From Perca fluviatilis (taxonomy: Eukaryota > Chordata > Actinopteri > Perciformes > Percidae): a stretch of DNA of 64,000 bases. Below the pieces are notes generated by a model. It saw only the letters and a list, made by a program, of their open reading frames with translations. It ran no database searches and was not told the origin of the DNA. Made by a program: the position numbers and the translations under genes. This document shows, one piece after another, positions 34,021 through 47,404 of this stretch. Position 1 is the first letter of the stretch; the number at the start of each line of letters is the position of its first letter. The stretch covers positions 3,198,068 to 3,262,067 of the forward strand of contig NC_053116.1 of assembly GCF_010015445.1 (NCBI RefSeq), in the 5' to 3' direction.

Positions 34021-37000
34021 AAATTACGAAAATGGCGGACTTCCTGTTGGGTTTAGGGTATGGCTCTAATGAAGTTTGTTGTACATCTTGACATGTTACA
34101 TATGTGTACCAAGTTTCGTGAGTCTACGTTAAACGCACTACAGAGGCTAAATCTTTTTAACTTTCTAGTGGGCGCTAGCGAGCCATTTTTGTGCGCCTAT
34201 TCCCGAAACCCTTAAAATACGTAAATTTTCACCAGACATGATGCGAGTTTTTGAATATGTTAAGCCCCTCAAAAAGGCAATTAATTTGCCGTAATAATAA
34301 TTCCTTCAGTTTCAATAGGGCCATCGCCGCTTTCCATGCTTGGGCCCTAATGACTAAATTTGGTAAAGCTGGTAAGGGTCTTGTTCTTACATGTAACAAT
34401 GTGTTTTGAATTAACTGTAATAGTGGTACAGGTATTGCTTTACAGATCCTATTGTATTCTCTATATGTACAGTTTAAATTATATTTGTCTAAGAAAGCTT
34501 TATATTCCAAAAAGTTACTATTATCATCTATAATATCATTCATAAATACAATGCCCTTTTCATACCAATCATACCTGAACAATGATTTCCTATTGATTAT
34601 AATGACCCTATTGTTCCATAAGGTGGATCCATGTGGAGAAAAGTTATGGGTAAATATCATTTTCCAATATTGGAGAAATTGTTTGTGGAAGTTTGACAAG
34701 TTAACAGGAATTTTGGTCACCTCAAAATCACATTGCAGAAGAAAATCAAGCCCTCCTACTTTCTTAAATAGATGTCTAGGTATGTGAAACCACATAGAAT
34801 CTGGTTGTGATAGATATATTTTCAACCAGTTAATCTTAAAGGTCCCAAACATTGATTCAAAGTCCAATGCTTTAATACCACCCATATCATACTCTTTAAC
34901 CTGCTGTGATTTCTTAACATAATAGGTTCTGTTTTTCCACAGGAATTGGAAAACAATTGAATTGGCTTTCTGAACATTACCAGAAGAAACATACAGGGAG
35001 TGACATGGATAAATTACTTTGGAAATACCTTCTGATTTAGACCGAGGGACTCTACCAAAGATAGTGAGATCTCTGGTAAGCCAGCGACTCAAAGATTACT
35101 TCATATCTATTAAACGGTTAGAAAAATTAACATCTTCTCTTCTAATAGCATTTTTAGATAAAACTATTTCTAGATATTTCACTTCAGCTTTAACCTCAAT
35201 TGATGAGATGATGGAATCCGTTGATGAGTGAATGGGAAGTAGCTCACATTTTTTTATATTGAGGGTTAATCCTGAAGCTTTAGAGAAAATTGATACTGAA
35301 TCAAGGGCACCATCAACCATGAATTTATTCCTTAAAAGGATTGTTGTGTCGTCTGCAAATTGACTAATTTTAAATTCCTTGTCAAATATTGAGATCCCAT
35401 GCAAGTCAGGGTTGTGATTAATGAGCATTATAAGTGATTGTGTGGCTAGAATAAACAGTTTGGGAGAAATCGAGCATCCCTGCCTAATACTGCGGAGCAC
35501 TTTAAACCTAGGAGTTATACCAGGATTAAAGGACACAGAGCTATATATGTCAGTATAAAACATCTTAATTATTTTACAAAAGTTGCTCTATCTAAGATTT
35601 CAAATAAAAAGGTATGTTCAACAGTATCAAAGCCTTATAAAAATCAAGAAATAAAATAAAAGCATCAGTATTTAATGAAGTCTTGATAATCAAGTATGTC
35701 TAATAGCAGTCTGGTATGATTATGTATATTTCTACCCTTCATGAAAGCCGATTGACACTCGTCAATAATATGTGACAATCCCTCATTCAGACGATTAGCA
35801 TAGACAAATGCCAGCAATTTATAATCGTTACATAACAAGGTAATTGGTCTCCAATTATCCAATAAAAGACGATCTTTGTTAGGTTTGGGAATTAGAGTGA
35901 TGAGACCATGTTTCATAGTGGGAGAAAGATTACCTTTTGAGATACAATCTAAATAGGCATTATAGAGCATTTACCTGATATCACTCCAAAAGAAAGACAA
36001 AAACTACAAGGTTAGCCCATCTATTCCAGGTGACTTCCCCTTAAACATCTGTTGAACTGCCAAGTCTAACTCCTCAATTCGTAGCTCACCTTCCATAAGT
36101 TGTTTAAAGTTATCCTTTGTCTTTATAAAACCCTGAATCTTATCTAAGAAAAAACAGCAATCTTCTTTAGAAAAATGGGATTTATACAAGTTACTATTAA
36201 AAGCTTTGATGTTTTCATTTACTTCTTCTTGATTTTATACAATAACATCATTGATATTTAACTTCCGAATATTTTTCTTCGTCTGTCTTTGTTTTTCCAG
36301 ACTAAAAAAGTAAGAAGAGTTTTTCTCCCCTTCTTCAATCCAACGAGCCCTTGAACGAATAAATGCTCCCTTGGCCTTTTCCAGATATATGTTCTCAAGA
36401 TGGGACTGTAAATTGTTTAATTCAGTCTGTACTTGCCGTGTCAAATCATTTTTACAGCATAGCGTATTGATGCGACTAATGATGTCCCTTTGTCTTATCT
36501 TTTTAAGTGTTGATGATTGCTTACTTGTTCTGATAGCTATCTGGTTAACTTTGAATTTAAACCATTCCCATTTACTCAGAAAAGACATTTCCAATTCACC
36601 TACTTCTTTAACCAGTTGTTTAACTACATTACAAAACCCAGTATCTTCCAAAAGGGTATTGTTAAATTTCCATATGGAATTTATGTTATTCTCTCTTCCA
36701 CCTGGAGAAAGTGTCAAGAATATTACACAATGATCAGTCAGGGGTGATGCTGAAATATCACAACTATTAACCTCATTAATGAGATTGTCTGATATTAACC
36801 AATTAATCCAATCTTGGCCATTATTAGATGAGTTGAACCAGGTATATTGTTTTCTTTGTTTTTCATTCTCCAATAATCTATTAGATTGGCCTTTGTGATC
36901 AATTCAAGTATTGTTTCATCAAGTGTGTGGCAATGTCTCTTTGATGGTAAACGGTCTAACCAAAGATCACGGGCTAGCTTGAAATCTCCCCAAATTATTA

Positions 37001-37576
37001 CTTTATCCATTGAATATTTTCAACGGCATTTTCCATTCCTCTAAGTACTTACTTAAAGATGAGAATAGATTTTTGTTCTGTGTTCTTTTGTTATAACCAT
37101 ACACACATAATAAGATGTAGTTTATACCGTTCATTTCTGTTGACCATTAACCAATAACCGGTAGAGTCACTTTTATGGTCAATAATTTTCCCAGGAAATC
37201 TATTTAATAAAATCATAACTAAAATCATAACCATGACTGAAAAAGATGGAGTCTCCCCATTGCAATTTCCAAAATTTTGTGTCAGCCTCAGCTGAGTGAG
37301 TTTCTTGTAAAAAAAACACAATTAGCCCTTTGCTCCTTACAGAAAAGAAAAATAGCCTTACCTTTTACATTATCTTTCATCCCCCTAGTATTTAAAGAAA
37401 TAAAGGACAACATTTAGGTAATAATAGATAATCTATAAACAATGCACAAAAGAGTGTAACGATGCGCAGGAATGAGTAGTTAGTCCTAAATCTACATGTT
37501 TTGTGTAACTAGCAAACTAGAAACTGTAGAGGGAGAAAGGGAAACCTACAAACCTAACAGCTATTGTAGCAAAGTT

Positions 37577-37690
37577 CTATTTAATTTTGTCTTCTTTGGG
37601 TGAGTGTTGCTCCGCTTCCATTTCTTCCTCAATGTCAAAATCATCACATGCCTCATGGAGAGCAGCCAAGTTGTAGTTGTGGTCGGACAT
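37577..37690 (-). pseudogene. LINE 2 ORF1 remnant, internally deleted
   Basis: From ATG at 37690 the frame reads MSDHNYNLAALHEACDDFDI and stops after 37 codons at 37577. This is the expected place for ORF1, about 200 bp after the 5' end and before ORF2. An L1-type ORF1 should have 250-350 codons with a coiled coil and an RRM. All of that is absent, and only about 160 bp separate the stop from ORF2, so a deletion of most of ORF1 is the simplest reading. Confidence 0.6.
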
Positions 37691-37906
37691 GGTTCCAAAA
37701 AACGAAGAAAAAAAACCCAGAATTTTGTAATAGCCTACTTTTATCACTTCATTTTGACCTTACATTGAATAGCTGTTTAGTAGAGGGGTTGTTACACTAG
37801 TTGTTATCACATTTCCAGGACTAAAAAGAAACTTTTTACCAGAGCCTGCAAAAAGTGCTGCCACTCACTCTGCCATCTTGAAACCCCCCCCCGGTGGAGA
37901 GCAACT

Positions 37907-38256
37907 GCGGCCGCCTTGATCTTGTGAGATTATCGTTGCCCACGTGTGCATGACGTCAGAGCAAGTCGGGATCAATTTGGACACAAATCTAACCGACATG
38001 CATTGGGCAGCGATCGCCGGTGATCGATTCTGCGCAGATCTGGCTCATCTCAACGAGCCTAATGTAACGATGGGTTTCTTCTGTTGCCTAGACTCAGGTT
38101 TGACTATAAAATAAATAAACATGGGCGTCCAATGCCGGAAACAAGACGGCACTGCACGTCTCACTTTATTCAACCACAATACAGTCAATACTACACTTTA
38201 TCCACTTCCGCTTTTCCCTTCAAAATAAAAGCTCTATAGTTTACTGTCACTTCCTC
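37907..38256. other. No gene recognised
   Basis: Intergenic flank between the LINE and the next MITE. No motif identified. Confidence 0.45.
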
Positions 38257-38260
38257 TTAA

Positions 38261-38764
38261 CCCTCCTGTTGTCCTCGGATCAAATTTCACCCGTTTTCAA
38301 AGTGTCTGTATCAGAAATATAGGTTACTTAAAACCAAATTGCCTCAAAAATAACATGGATGGTTCCATACAACGGTTTCTGCAAGTAAAATGAATGATTT
38401 TACAATTCAATGAGAGTAATGATACTCTCATTGAATTGTGGGGATTTTATTCAACTTTATAGCATTTGAATAGAAATTTAAATGGTTTCAAAACAGTTTC
38501 CTGGCTAAAACGTTGACATATACCAGTCTGTGATCCACTCCACATCCTGATTTTAATTGTTAGTCAAAATAATTCATAATTTGTGCTTTTTTTTAAACTC
38601 AGAAAGTAGGTATAAGTAAATATTAATGAGGTTTATTGACCATGAATTCCAGAAATAAGTGTAACACTAGTGGTAATAGGTTGGAATGAAGTTGGCTAAG
38701 AAGATGTAACAAAATGGGGTGATCATTTATACTTTACAGACAAAACAGAAGGACAACACAAGGG
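38261..38764. mobile_element. piggyBac-like MITE (copy 2)
   Basis: TTAA at 38257-38260 and 38765-38768. Ends ccctcctgttgtcctcgg and aggacaacacaaggg are inverted repeats of the CCCT type. It is related to 29675-30202. No coding sequence. At about 38400-38440 a small internal palindrome reads ttcaatgagag-tgat-ctctcattgaa. Confidence 0.85.
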
Positions 38765-38768
38765 TTAA

Positions 38769-39381
38769 CCTTCAACTGAGAGTTAACATTAAAATACCTT
38801 ACACTTAAACATTTAAGCTCTTCTGTGTTTAAAAAAATAATGTTACAGCTGTAATGCTGATAGAATCAGATATTTAATAAAAACATCTGTAATGAAGCTA
38901 CAGAAGTTCTGAGTTCTCTTAGAAGACACTAAGTAAAACTGGAAGTTCATAAGATTACATTTAGAACCAACAGTGTTGCAATGTAACCATGTACAAATAC
39001 TTTGTTACTGTACAACCGTTATAGGCGACTAGAGATGTGTTGCATAGACAATAAACATGCATGAAAAGTTTCCAACATACTTATCCGTAGGCAATACTGG
39101 TACACTGCATACAGGCAGGCTATACGCTGGGCGTGTGGAGTTTTTGGCAGGCATATAAGGAAGCCTCTACCCTCCTGTCTGGTTTCAGAGAGGTGACAAG
39201 ACCTATCATGGCTTTCAATGGCCTCGTTTGGATGAAAATGAATAAAAACCATATTGGCATGTAAAACATGAATAAAATAAAAAAAATAAAAAGTATTTTT
39301 CAGTTCAAGATTTAAGTCACGCTTGTTCGGTTGTGATCGCTCAACCGCCCTTAAAATGTAATAAAATAAACACGTTTCTTC
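38769..39381. other. No gene recognised
   Basis: AT-rich intergenic sequence. A 77-codon minus-strand frame at 39019-39252 has no recognisable domain. Confidence 0.45.
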
Positions 39382-39525
39382 CCAAGAGGGAGTTTTTCCT
39401 CGCCACTGCCGCAGTGCTTGCTCTTGAGGGAATTACTGTAATTGTTGGGGCTTTGTAAATTATAGAGTGTGGTCTAGACCTACTCTATCTGTAAAGTGTC
39501 TCGAGATAACTTAAGTTATGATTTG
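39382..39525 (+). mobile_element. LINE 3' end fragment (same family as 43370-45945)
   Basis: This 144-bp stretch matches 44255-44320 joined to 45831-45915 (gagggagtttttcc, ttactgtaattgttggggct, gtgtggtctagacctactct, aagtgtctcgagataact). It shows the intact sequence of the site that is interrupted in the other copy. Confidence 0.8.
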
Positions 39526-40088
39526 AAACGCACAGACAGAGCCCAAAACATGTAGCATGCAGAACCCCTTGCAAAACCACATGAGGTAGATGCACACAGA
39601 GTAGGCACAAGAGCGGCAAGCTAAAATTATTGGTTCTTACAAAGACTAAAAAGGAATGATTTAGTGCAAACAACTAATTAAAAAAAACAGTAATAAACAG
39701 CACACAGAGAAAATAAAACATGCGGCATGAGATAATCACCACCAAATGAAATGACAGATAGGAAGGAATATAACTACTACAACTAAAACAACTAACAACT
39801 AAATTAAATACTCACAACTAAATGATTGGACCTGTCTGGGAAAAATAAATTGTAATTTGATTTGCTGTAGCGTGACTGGTGGGCTAGATAGAGGCTGACG
39901 GCGTCCTACTTGGCAATTTGTTGGAATGATTTGGCGATGGGGGCGGGTGCACAGGCTGACAAATTGGCGCTAACCTCTTGAAGAGCCTTGGGTGAATTTG
40001 TGTAGTTCTCCCGAAGGGCCTCGATTAATGACGTTGCATAACCTGCAGACATAATAATAATGATAAAATACTGTATAATATAGTAATT

Positions 40089-40124
<36 letters not shown>

Positions 40125-40663
40125 TTTAGCGGCTATTTGCCTGGATTGCATTTAAACTACACCAGTTATACTCAAGCACTTATAGTTCTCCTCTTACAGC
40201 GACTGCCTCGCTGATCTCACAATTGTTAAAAGCGTTGATATTACTTTGTGCCCCCCCCCCCCTTTCATAGAAAACTAATTGCTGACACTCAAAACCGGAG
40301 CGCATTACGCGCGCATTCACGCTAAACCGGAGCCTATGGCTAACGACCAACATCTTCCCCTTTCAAACAGTTTCTCCCCACTCAGTGATAGAAGAAGAGA
40401 AGCCAACTCTGGATATTGGGAGCTCTATTCTGCAGAACGTGAAGTTGGTGGCTCCAGCGGCTGCGGTCGCGTGCGTCCCTGGGGCCAGAGCGTGGCCTGG
40501 ATTAGTCTTGATCTCGATCTTTAGTTGAGTTGAAGACACACCTGCACACATACGGCATCAGCTGTATCCCAGTGTGAGTCACATTATAATGTTTCAATGA
40601 AAATTTTAATTCATTTTTATTGAAACATTTTAACATAACCATAACCTGGTTATTCATTCATGA
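39526..40663. other. Intergenic with (TAA)n and a weak minus-strand open frame
   Basis: A TAA/ATT run lies at 40088-40123. On the minus strand, 40053-39906 encodes MSAGYATSLIEALRENYTNS and about 28 further residues, and after a TAG it continues in frame with DAVSLYLAHQSRYSKSNYNL. It has protein-like composition but no recognised family. On the plus strand, 40336-40524 encodes MANDQHLPLSNSFSPLSDRR, loosely like a LINE ORF1 start. Confidence 0.3.
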
Positions 40664-40785
40664 TTCTAACCCTAAACAAACCGGGAACTATGTTCTCAGA
40701 CAGGCTTGCTGCGAGCATATCACTCCGCCCAAGTACTATATTCTTCCGCCTGAGAATATAGTTCCCGGTTTGTTTACGGTTAGAA
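40664..40785. repeat. 122-bp hairpin repeat
   Basis: The left half ttctaaccctaaacaaaccg-ggaactatgttctcag is matched in reverse at 40748-40785 (ctgagaatatagttcccgg-tttgtttacggttagaa). Arms are about 38 bp with four mismatches, around a loop of about 45 bp. It looks like a small palindromic MITE, and no target duplication is obvious. Confidence 0.75.
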
Positions 40786-41320
40786 GATGGCTGTGTCTCA
40801 TGTTACGTTGTTTTTTGTACACGCTGTGACTCTACATATCACAACATGTAAATAGGAACATGTTGGCGTTATTTTGTCACTTATTGGGAGCAGTAGGATT
40901 ACTGGAACCATTCACCTGCAGGTTCTGTGATGGGCTGATGCCGCTGGAGCCGTCAGACAGCTTTACAGCACGCACGGAGATGAGAAGGGTATGTATCGAC
41001 TTGTCTAACTCTGGGGGTTGTGGAGCGATGTGACAGTTATCGAGGCATAATATCACTTTTTCTTTTAAAGCCAACTCCCTTTCTCCCCCCCGATAACCCT
41101 CGCCCTCTAAGCCCTCTTCAGCGCATTACAGCCGTTACAGATACTGTCAGCGGGGCGGATGGTTAAGCCTAAATTAAAGGAGTTATTTGAGATACTTCCC
41201 TATAGTTAATACTGTAGGTATTGAAACATTATTGGTTCGGATATTATAAGTTATAATATTATTAATTATGAACAGGTTCAAAGGAATTAGTTTAGATACT
41301 TCCCTATGGTTTAGATTATT
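40786..41320. other. Intergenic with a degenerate duplication
   Basis: gagatacttccctatagtt (about 41190) recurs as tagatacttccctatggttt (about 41293), a spacing of about 103 bp. No gene recognised. Confidence 0.4.
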
Positions 41321-42780
41321 TTTTGAGAGACACACACACCCCCGCATTCACGGGTTCTCGCTACGGTGGAAACCCGATGACGAGACAAGAGGCTTTCGAT
41401 TGACAACCTAGATGTCCCCCGCATGTGAAATACACAGCACACAGAAGATCTTTACAACCAAACAATTACAACTGATTACTCACACTCGGACAGCTACCTC
41501 TGCCTTGGTCACAGAGGTTTCCGCTCAGCTGGAGGATCAAAGGTCTGCTTGTCAGGTCGGTCCCCGGGGTCGCTGCAAACCGCACGGTTAAAGAGGAGGC
41601 CACCACTTCCCCTTTCGGGGTGTCCCCGCTCACACGGGTAAAGTGGAGAAAAAGTAGAAAAAGGAAAAAGGGAAAAAGGTCTTCTAAAACGGTTCAAGAC
41701 GAACACAGGTGGTTTTATTTTTTTTTAAAGCAAAAAGTTAACAAGAAAAAACAAATAAGCCAAAAAAAATGAATAAATGCAAAAATTAACTAAATTCAAT
41801 CTCTCAAAAATGCTCCAAGACACAGGATGTCCCTACAGCAAGGGTTTAGGTCAAGAGAGCAGAAAATACGCCCAAGAGCCATAGTTTTTGGCTCAGCACC
41901 CATTTTTATATGTACATTTCTTGGAGTTCAACCCCCCATCACAGCGAGGTGTGTTTTACCACCTTTTTATCCTTACATGGTAATACAGTCTTAAAGCAAG
42001 CATCAGGTTGGATATACGTAGAAACATCTCATATGACGATATTTCCTATATGCATATGCATTTTGCTATCGAACATAGAATCTAACAGCTTAGTTCATTA
42101 CGAGGTCAATGCAGTAACCTTTTTCTCCCCTATGTGCACCCAGAGCATAACCCCCAAGTGCATGTATACAGGGCCCCAACAGCACTTCCTCTTTCTAGCT
42201 GTGCAGGTTCAGACAGACAGTTACACAAAGCAATTTATGCGTCTGAAGCCTCTTGCAGACACTTCCTCTACATGACTGCGGGGTCAGACAGGTAGCTTCA
42301 CACAGTAATTCACACAAAAATGTCTCTAAGCATGTTTATAGTAATATCAGTAACACAAAAAGCATGATTATATTTCTAAGCAGTCATATAATTCTAAAGG
42401 CACATTAGCACTCACAAACCAAAATCAAACGCAGTATTATAGTTTCAAGAGCACAAATATATTTTAGCTGTTTGGGTTAACTCATGTCAAAAGCAGAAGC
42501 ACAGTAGCAACTGTTCTTGAGCTGATACATTTCAAAAGCAGAAGTATAGTTTTAGCTGTTTTTTGGATTAATACAAATACATTTCAAAAAGCAAATATAT
42601 TTCAAGATTTTCACATACTCTCGTTCAACAGGGTTACGGTGAATAAGCTAAATTCCCAATAAGTCGGCGTGTTCCTTTAAAACACCTTCAGCTCACCTAT
42701 GCTTACATATAGGTGTGGTTCCAGTGGAACTTAAATAGATCTATACCAAACAGCATACTGCAAAGTCTGCTACATCAAGA
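41321..42780 (-). other. Possible solo LTR-like sequence, uncertain
   Basis: Read on the minus strand, a polyadenylation-type aataaaaccacctg at about 41720 is followed by about 390 bp ending gtgtgtctctca near 41324, after which no primer-binding site follows. This would fit the R-U5 part of a solo LTR of unknown class. The other boundary and a target duplication were not found. No gag, pol or env frame is present. It could equally be unrelated intergenic sequence. Confidence 0.25.
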
Positions 42781-42783
42781 AGA

Positions 42784-43160
42784 ATGTTGCTTGAGAGTAC
42801 AAACTGTCATCTTTACATGCTTTTGTTTACAAGACAGATACAACTGTGTGTTCTGACTTTTGCCCATTTATTGACACTTGGCACTCTGTGCTTTCTGTGT
42901 CTGTTGTTGGTTTATTGTCATTTGTCAGTCTTTTGTGTAGTCTTTTGTCTTCTGCTGTATTTTGTGTTCCTGGATTTGTTCCCCGTTCCTTCAGTGTGCC
43001 TGTTTTTCTGGATTACACACCTGCTCAGTTTACAGTTTGTAAGTCTCTTTGTGTTCTCATTAAATTATTATTATTTCTACTACTGTTTCCTCCTCGCATT
43101 TCTGCACTCGGGTCCAAGCCACATCTCTGACAGAAATCTGCCTGATTAAACATGTTTGTT
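42784..43160 (+). other. T-rich retroelement-like 3' sequence
   Basis: The stretch tgtgttcctggatttgttcc through tcgggtccaagccacatctctgacagaa resembles the terminal sequence of fish retroelements, whose LTRs often end in ctgaca plus a few bases. The 121-codon hydrophobic frame over it is a product of T-rich composition. The element class is not determined. Confidence 0.3.
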
Positions 43161-44324
43161 TAGCCAGCTGCATTTTTACAACATTTTTAAATATCATTTC
43201 TTACTCATAAGTTTTATATTTTGCTCAGTGATGTCACAGAAACACAGCCAGTTAAAAATAAGTTGTTTAGGGGGAACACAGGTAGGTTGAGGGCAAAGCT
43301 AGTTAGTAGTAAGGGATATTAGTAAACTACTGGCCATGTTCTTAATTTACAAACAACACGCAGTAATCGTTTCTGTCATATCACTGACAGAGCACTACGC
43401 TCCCAGAATGCGGAGCTACTTGTGGTTCCTAGAGTCTCTAAAAGTAGACTGGGGGCCAGAGCCTTCAGCTACCAGGCTCCACTACTGTGGAACCAGCTCC
43501 CAATTTGGGTTTGAGGGGCAGACCCCATCACCACATTTAAGAGTAAACTGAAAACCCTCCTCTTTGATAAAGCTTATAGTTAGGGAGTGAGGAGTTGCAG
43601 CATCCGCCTAACCGGCCCATCTGCTTCTCTTCGTAGTCATCAGTTTTATTTATCATATAATCAATAATATAGCGAGAGTAGAGGCAGGGGAGAGTTCAAG
43701 CCCGATCCGGCACCTTTCTCTAAGCTAACCTGCCTCTCTTAGTTATGCTATTATAATTCTAGACTACCAGGGAAGTTCCTTCCTTCCTACGACACACTGA
43801 GCTGCTCTCTCATCTCTGTTTTCACTTATTTCCTTTTGTATGCATCCTGTCCCAGAAATGCTTGTTAGTAACCTAGCTCTGGGGAGTTTACTCCACGGAG
43901 TTCTTATGTTTCTTCTCCGCAGAGCTTTGCTCTGCGATTCTCTGCGATTCTCTGCAATTCCCGGCCGTGTCCTGCTGCGTCCGCCGCATCCACCCATGCT
44001 CTGCAGCGCCACGTTACATCCCGCAACGCCCTGCTGTGATGTTCATACGCGTAGTCAGGATCCGGTATAGGAGACTGCACCACTCAGTATGACACGATGC
44101 GCCCTGCTATGACATGAACTTCCACGATGACCTTCGAAGTCACTGTTCCATTATCTTTAATGTGACTATTATCGCCACTGTTCATCACACCCCCAACCGG
44201 CCCCGTCAGACACCGCCTACCAAGAGCCTGGGTCTGCCGAGGTTTATTCCTAAAAGGGAGTTTTTCCTTGCCACTGTCGCAATAGCCACTGCTAATTCTT
44301 GCTCTTGAGGGAATTACTGTAATT

Positions 44325-45828
<1,504 letters not shown>

Positions 45829-45945
45829 AATTGTTGGGGCTTTGTAAATTATAGAGTGTGGTCTAGACCTACTCTATCTGTAAAGTGTCTCGAGATAACT
45901 CTTGTTATGATTTGATACTATAAATAAAATTGAATTGAATTGAAT

Positions 45946-46987
45946 ATCAGGAAACTCACAGGTGTAACTAATAATAGTGATGATGACAGTATGCTAAGCC
46001 AGTATTCACTAAACAATAACACTGAAACTAGGCCAGCTCTGGTATGGGGCTATTAGCAATGCTATTAATTACACCTGTGCACTTCCTGCTTGGACTAAAA
46101 AAAAGACCTGTTGTTTCTCCGTAGAGCAGATTAAATTAGTTTTGGGAAACAAGTTCTGCTGGCCATTATGAGTTAGTAGTTCATTAGTTAGAGAGGTATC
46201 TAATCATATTCAGGACCCTCATACGACCCATATTTCCGGTGCAGGAAATACAACCCACAGGAGCATTTACCCTCCTCATACCTAAACGTAACGTTTAAAC
46301 ATGTTAACGTTCTGAAACGGTCTCAGTTGGTTATAGGTTTAGGCACAACATTTACTTGGTTAGGTTTAAACAACACAACTAATGAGTTACTCTCAATGTT
46401 TACTTTTATTAATAAACACACACACTCCACTTTTCTTCTTGAAATAATACAACTGATTTTCTTTAAAATGTTCTACTTTACTGGGCTTTTTTAAATGTTA
46501 CAACTTTTTTTCTTGAAATATTTAGATAATTTTACTTGAAATATTCAGACTTTTTTTCTTGAAATATTTTGATAATTTTACTTGAAATATTCAGACTTTT
46601 TCCCTTCAGAAACAGCTCCTTTAACCCTAGGCTAAGTGTGAGAAGCTGAAATGTAAACACAGCTTGACGGGCGTGTTAGTCCCACCCCCTGGCGCTGTTA
46701 TGATCTGAATCTGTTCACAGAGTTTAAACATGAAACAGAAAGTTTAAATGTTTCTCAATGATTCATCCTCTTTAACTGCGGACGAGCATGGATTTATTGT
46801 CTTAATAGTAGATAGGTCTATAAGTTAAGTTAGAAAATGTTGGGAAAAAAAAAGTTTAAACATTACAGGATGTTTGAAAGAAAAGTTTGAATATTTTCAG
46901 AAGAAAGTGTGAATATTGAGAAGAAGAAAGTGTGACTTTGAGGATGGATGAGTGGGACCACCGTTTTGAACATTGATGTAAAAAGCT
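45946..46987. other. No gene; short tandem duplication
   Basis: A 49-52-bp unit, ttttcttgaaatatttagat-aattttacttgaaatattcagac, is present twice at 46505-46600. The rest shows no gene or recognised repeat. Confidence 0.5.
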
Positions 46988-47404
46988 GTGGTCTCATTTA
47001 TAAAACTGTGCGTGTATTTATATAAAGTATATATAAAGTGCATTTACGCCCAAAAGCCCAAAATGGCGTACGCCCCAAAAAAATCTGATTTATAAAACCG
47101 TGTGTACGCACACCTGTAAGCAATGTTCCCTTTATAAATCAGAGATTACCTACAAGCGTGTGTACGTGAATCAGCCTCTTATCGCGCCCTGAACACACCC
47201 ATTTTTAACCATAAATAGTCAATGCAAAGCACCTCGTGAATGCTGATCAGTATATGAATGACACTGGCAGTTGATACACCGAATCATGATGACTGGCGGC
47301 GAAAAAGCAAAAAACTTCTCAGACGTTCAGGAATTGCTGCAAATTGAATTATAATTTCGGCCTATTCTTGCACAGTGTAGGGAAACCTGATCTATAACTA
47401 CATG
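46988..47404 (+). mobile_element. Harbinger-like left end (tentative)
   Basis: ggtctcatttataaaactgtg at 46989 mirrors cgtttataaatgagacc ending 53694. Subterminal copies of tttataaa, gtgtgtacgc and cgtacgcc follow. Fish PIF/Harbinger elements have GG-CTCATTTATAAA-like ends. A short frame at 47286 (MMTGGEKAKNFSDVQELLQ) could be a decayed Myb-like accessory protein. A usual TWA target duplication is not clear; ctg occurs near both ends. Confidence 0.4.

Larger units (their letters stand above)
31710..34347. repeat. Unassigned 2.6-kb interspersed repeat in LINE 2
   Basis: Begins taaagctgcgagcagcg and ends ccatgcttgggccc, between TAAT copies at 31706-31709 and 34348-34351. The LINE protein reads straight across the join once it is removed (LPNLVI then NDCILF). 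I recognise this as an abundant teleost repeat by its gcagcgat-gacgggccctcg start and caatagggcc-cttgggcccta end, but I cannot assign a class. The interior has two tandem arrays and no open frame of note. A 990-bp hAT occupies 31753-32742, leaving about 1.64 kb. Confidence 0.75.
31169..37413 (-). pseudogene. LINE 2 ORF2: AP endonuclease and reverse transcriptase, interrupted
   Basis: The start MLSFISLNTRGMKDNVKGKA is at 37413. Endonuclease pieces run to about 36700 and include KVIIWGDFKLARD and TDHCVIF. The reverse transcriptase runs about 36050-35100, with KGKSPGIDGL, LIPKPNKDR, IRQGCSISPKLF and the catalytic FADDT. The post-palm part is at 35092-34350, where it is cut by the unassigned repeat after LPNLVI. 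It resumes at about 31700 and has a Cys/His knuckle (FCEVADETLDHMFFFCP) near 31440. A final shift near 31245 leads to the stop at 31169. At least six frame changes are visible. Confidence 0.9.
30854..37891 (-). mobile_element. L1-like LINE 2, carrying nested insertions
   Basis: Flanked by the 15-bp direct repeat cggtggagagcaact at 30839-30853 and 37892-37906. On the minus strand it starts with a G run and caagatggcagagtga near 37880, as LINE 1 starts with a G run and caagatggcgac. It ends in an A-rich tail at 30854-30877. It carries a shortened ORF1, a frameshifted ORF2 (37413 to 31169) and a 2.6-kb insertion at 31710-34347. Without the insertion it is about 4.4 kb. Confidence 0.92.

Noticed and set aside
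42784..43149. 121-codon hydrophobic frame resembling a membrane protein
   Set aside because: T-rich retroelement 3' sequence gives Phe/Leu/Cys runs; two overlapping frames look equally hydrophobic.
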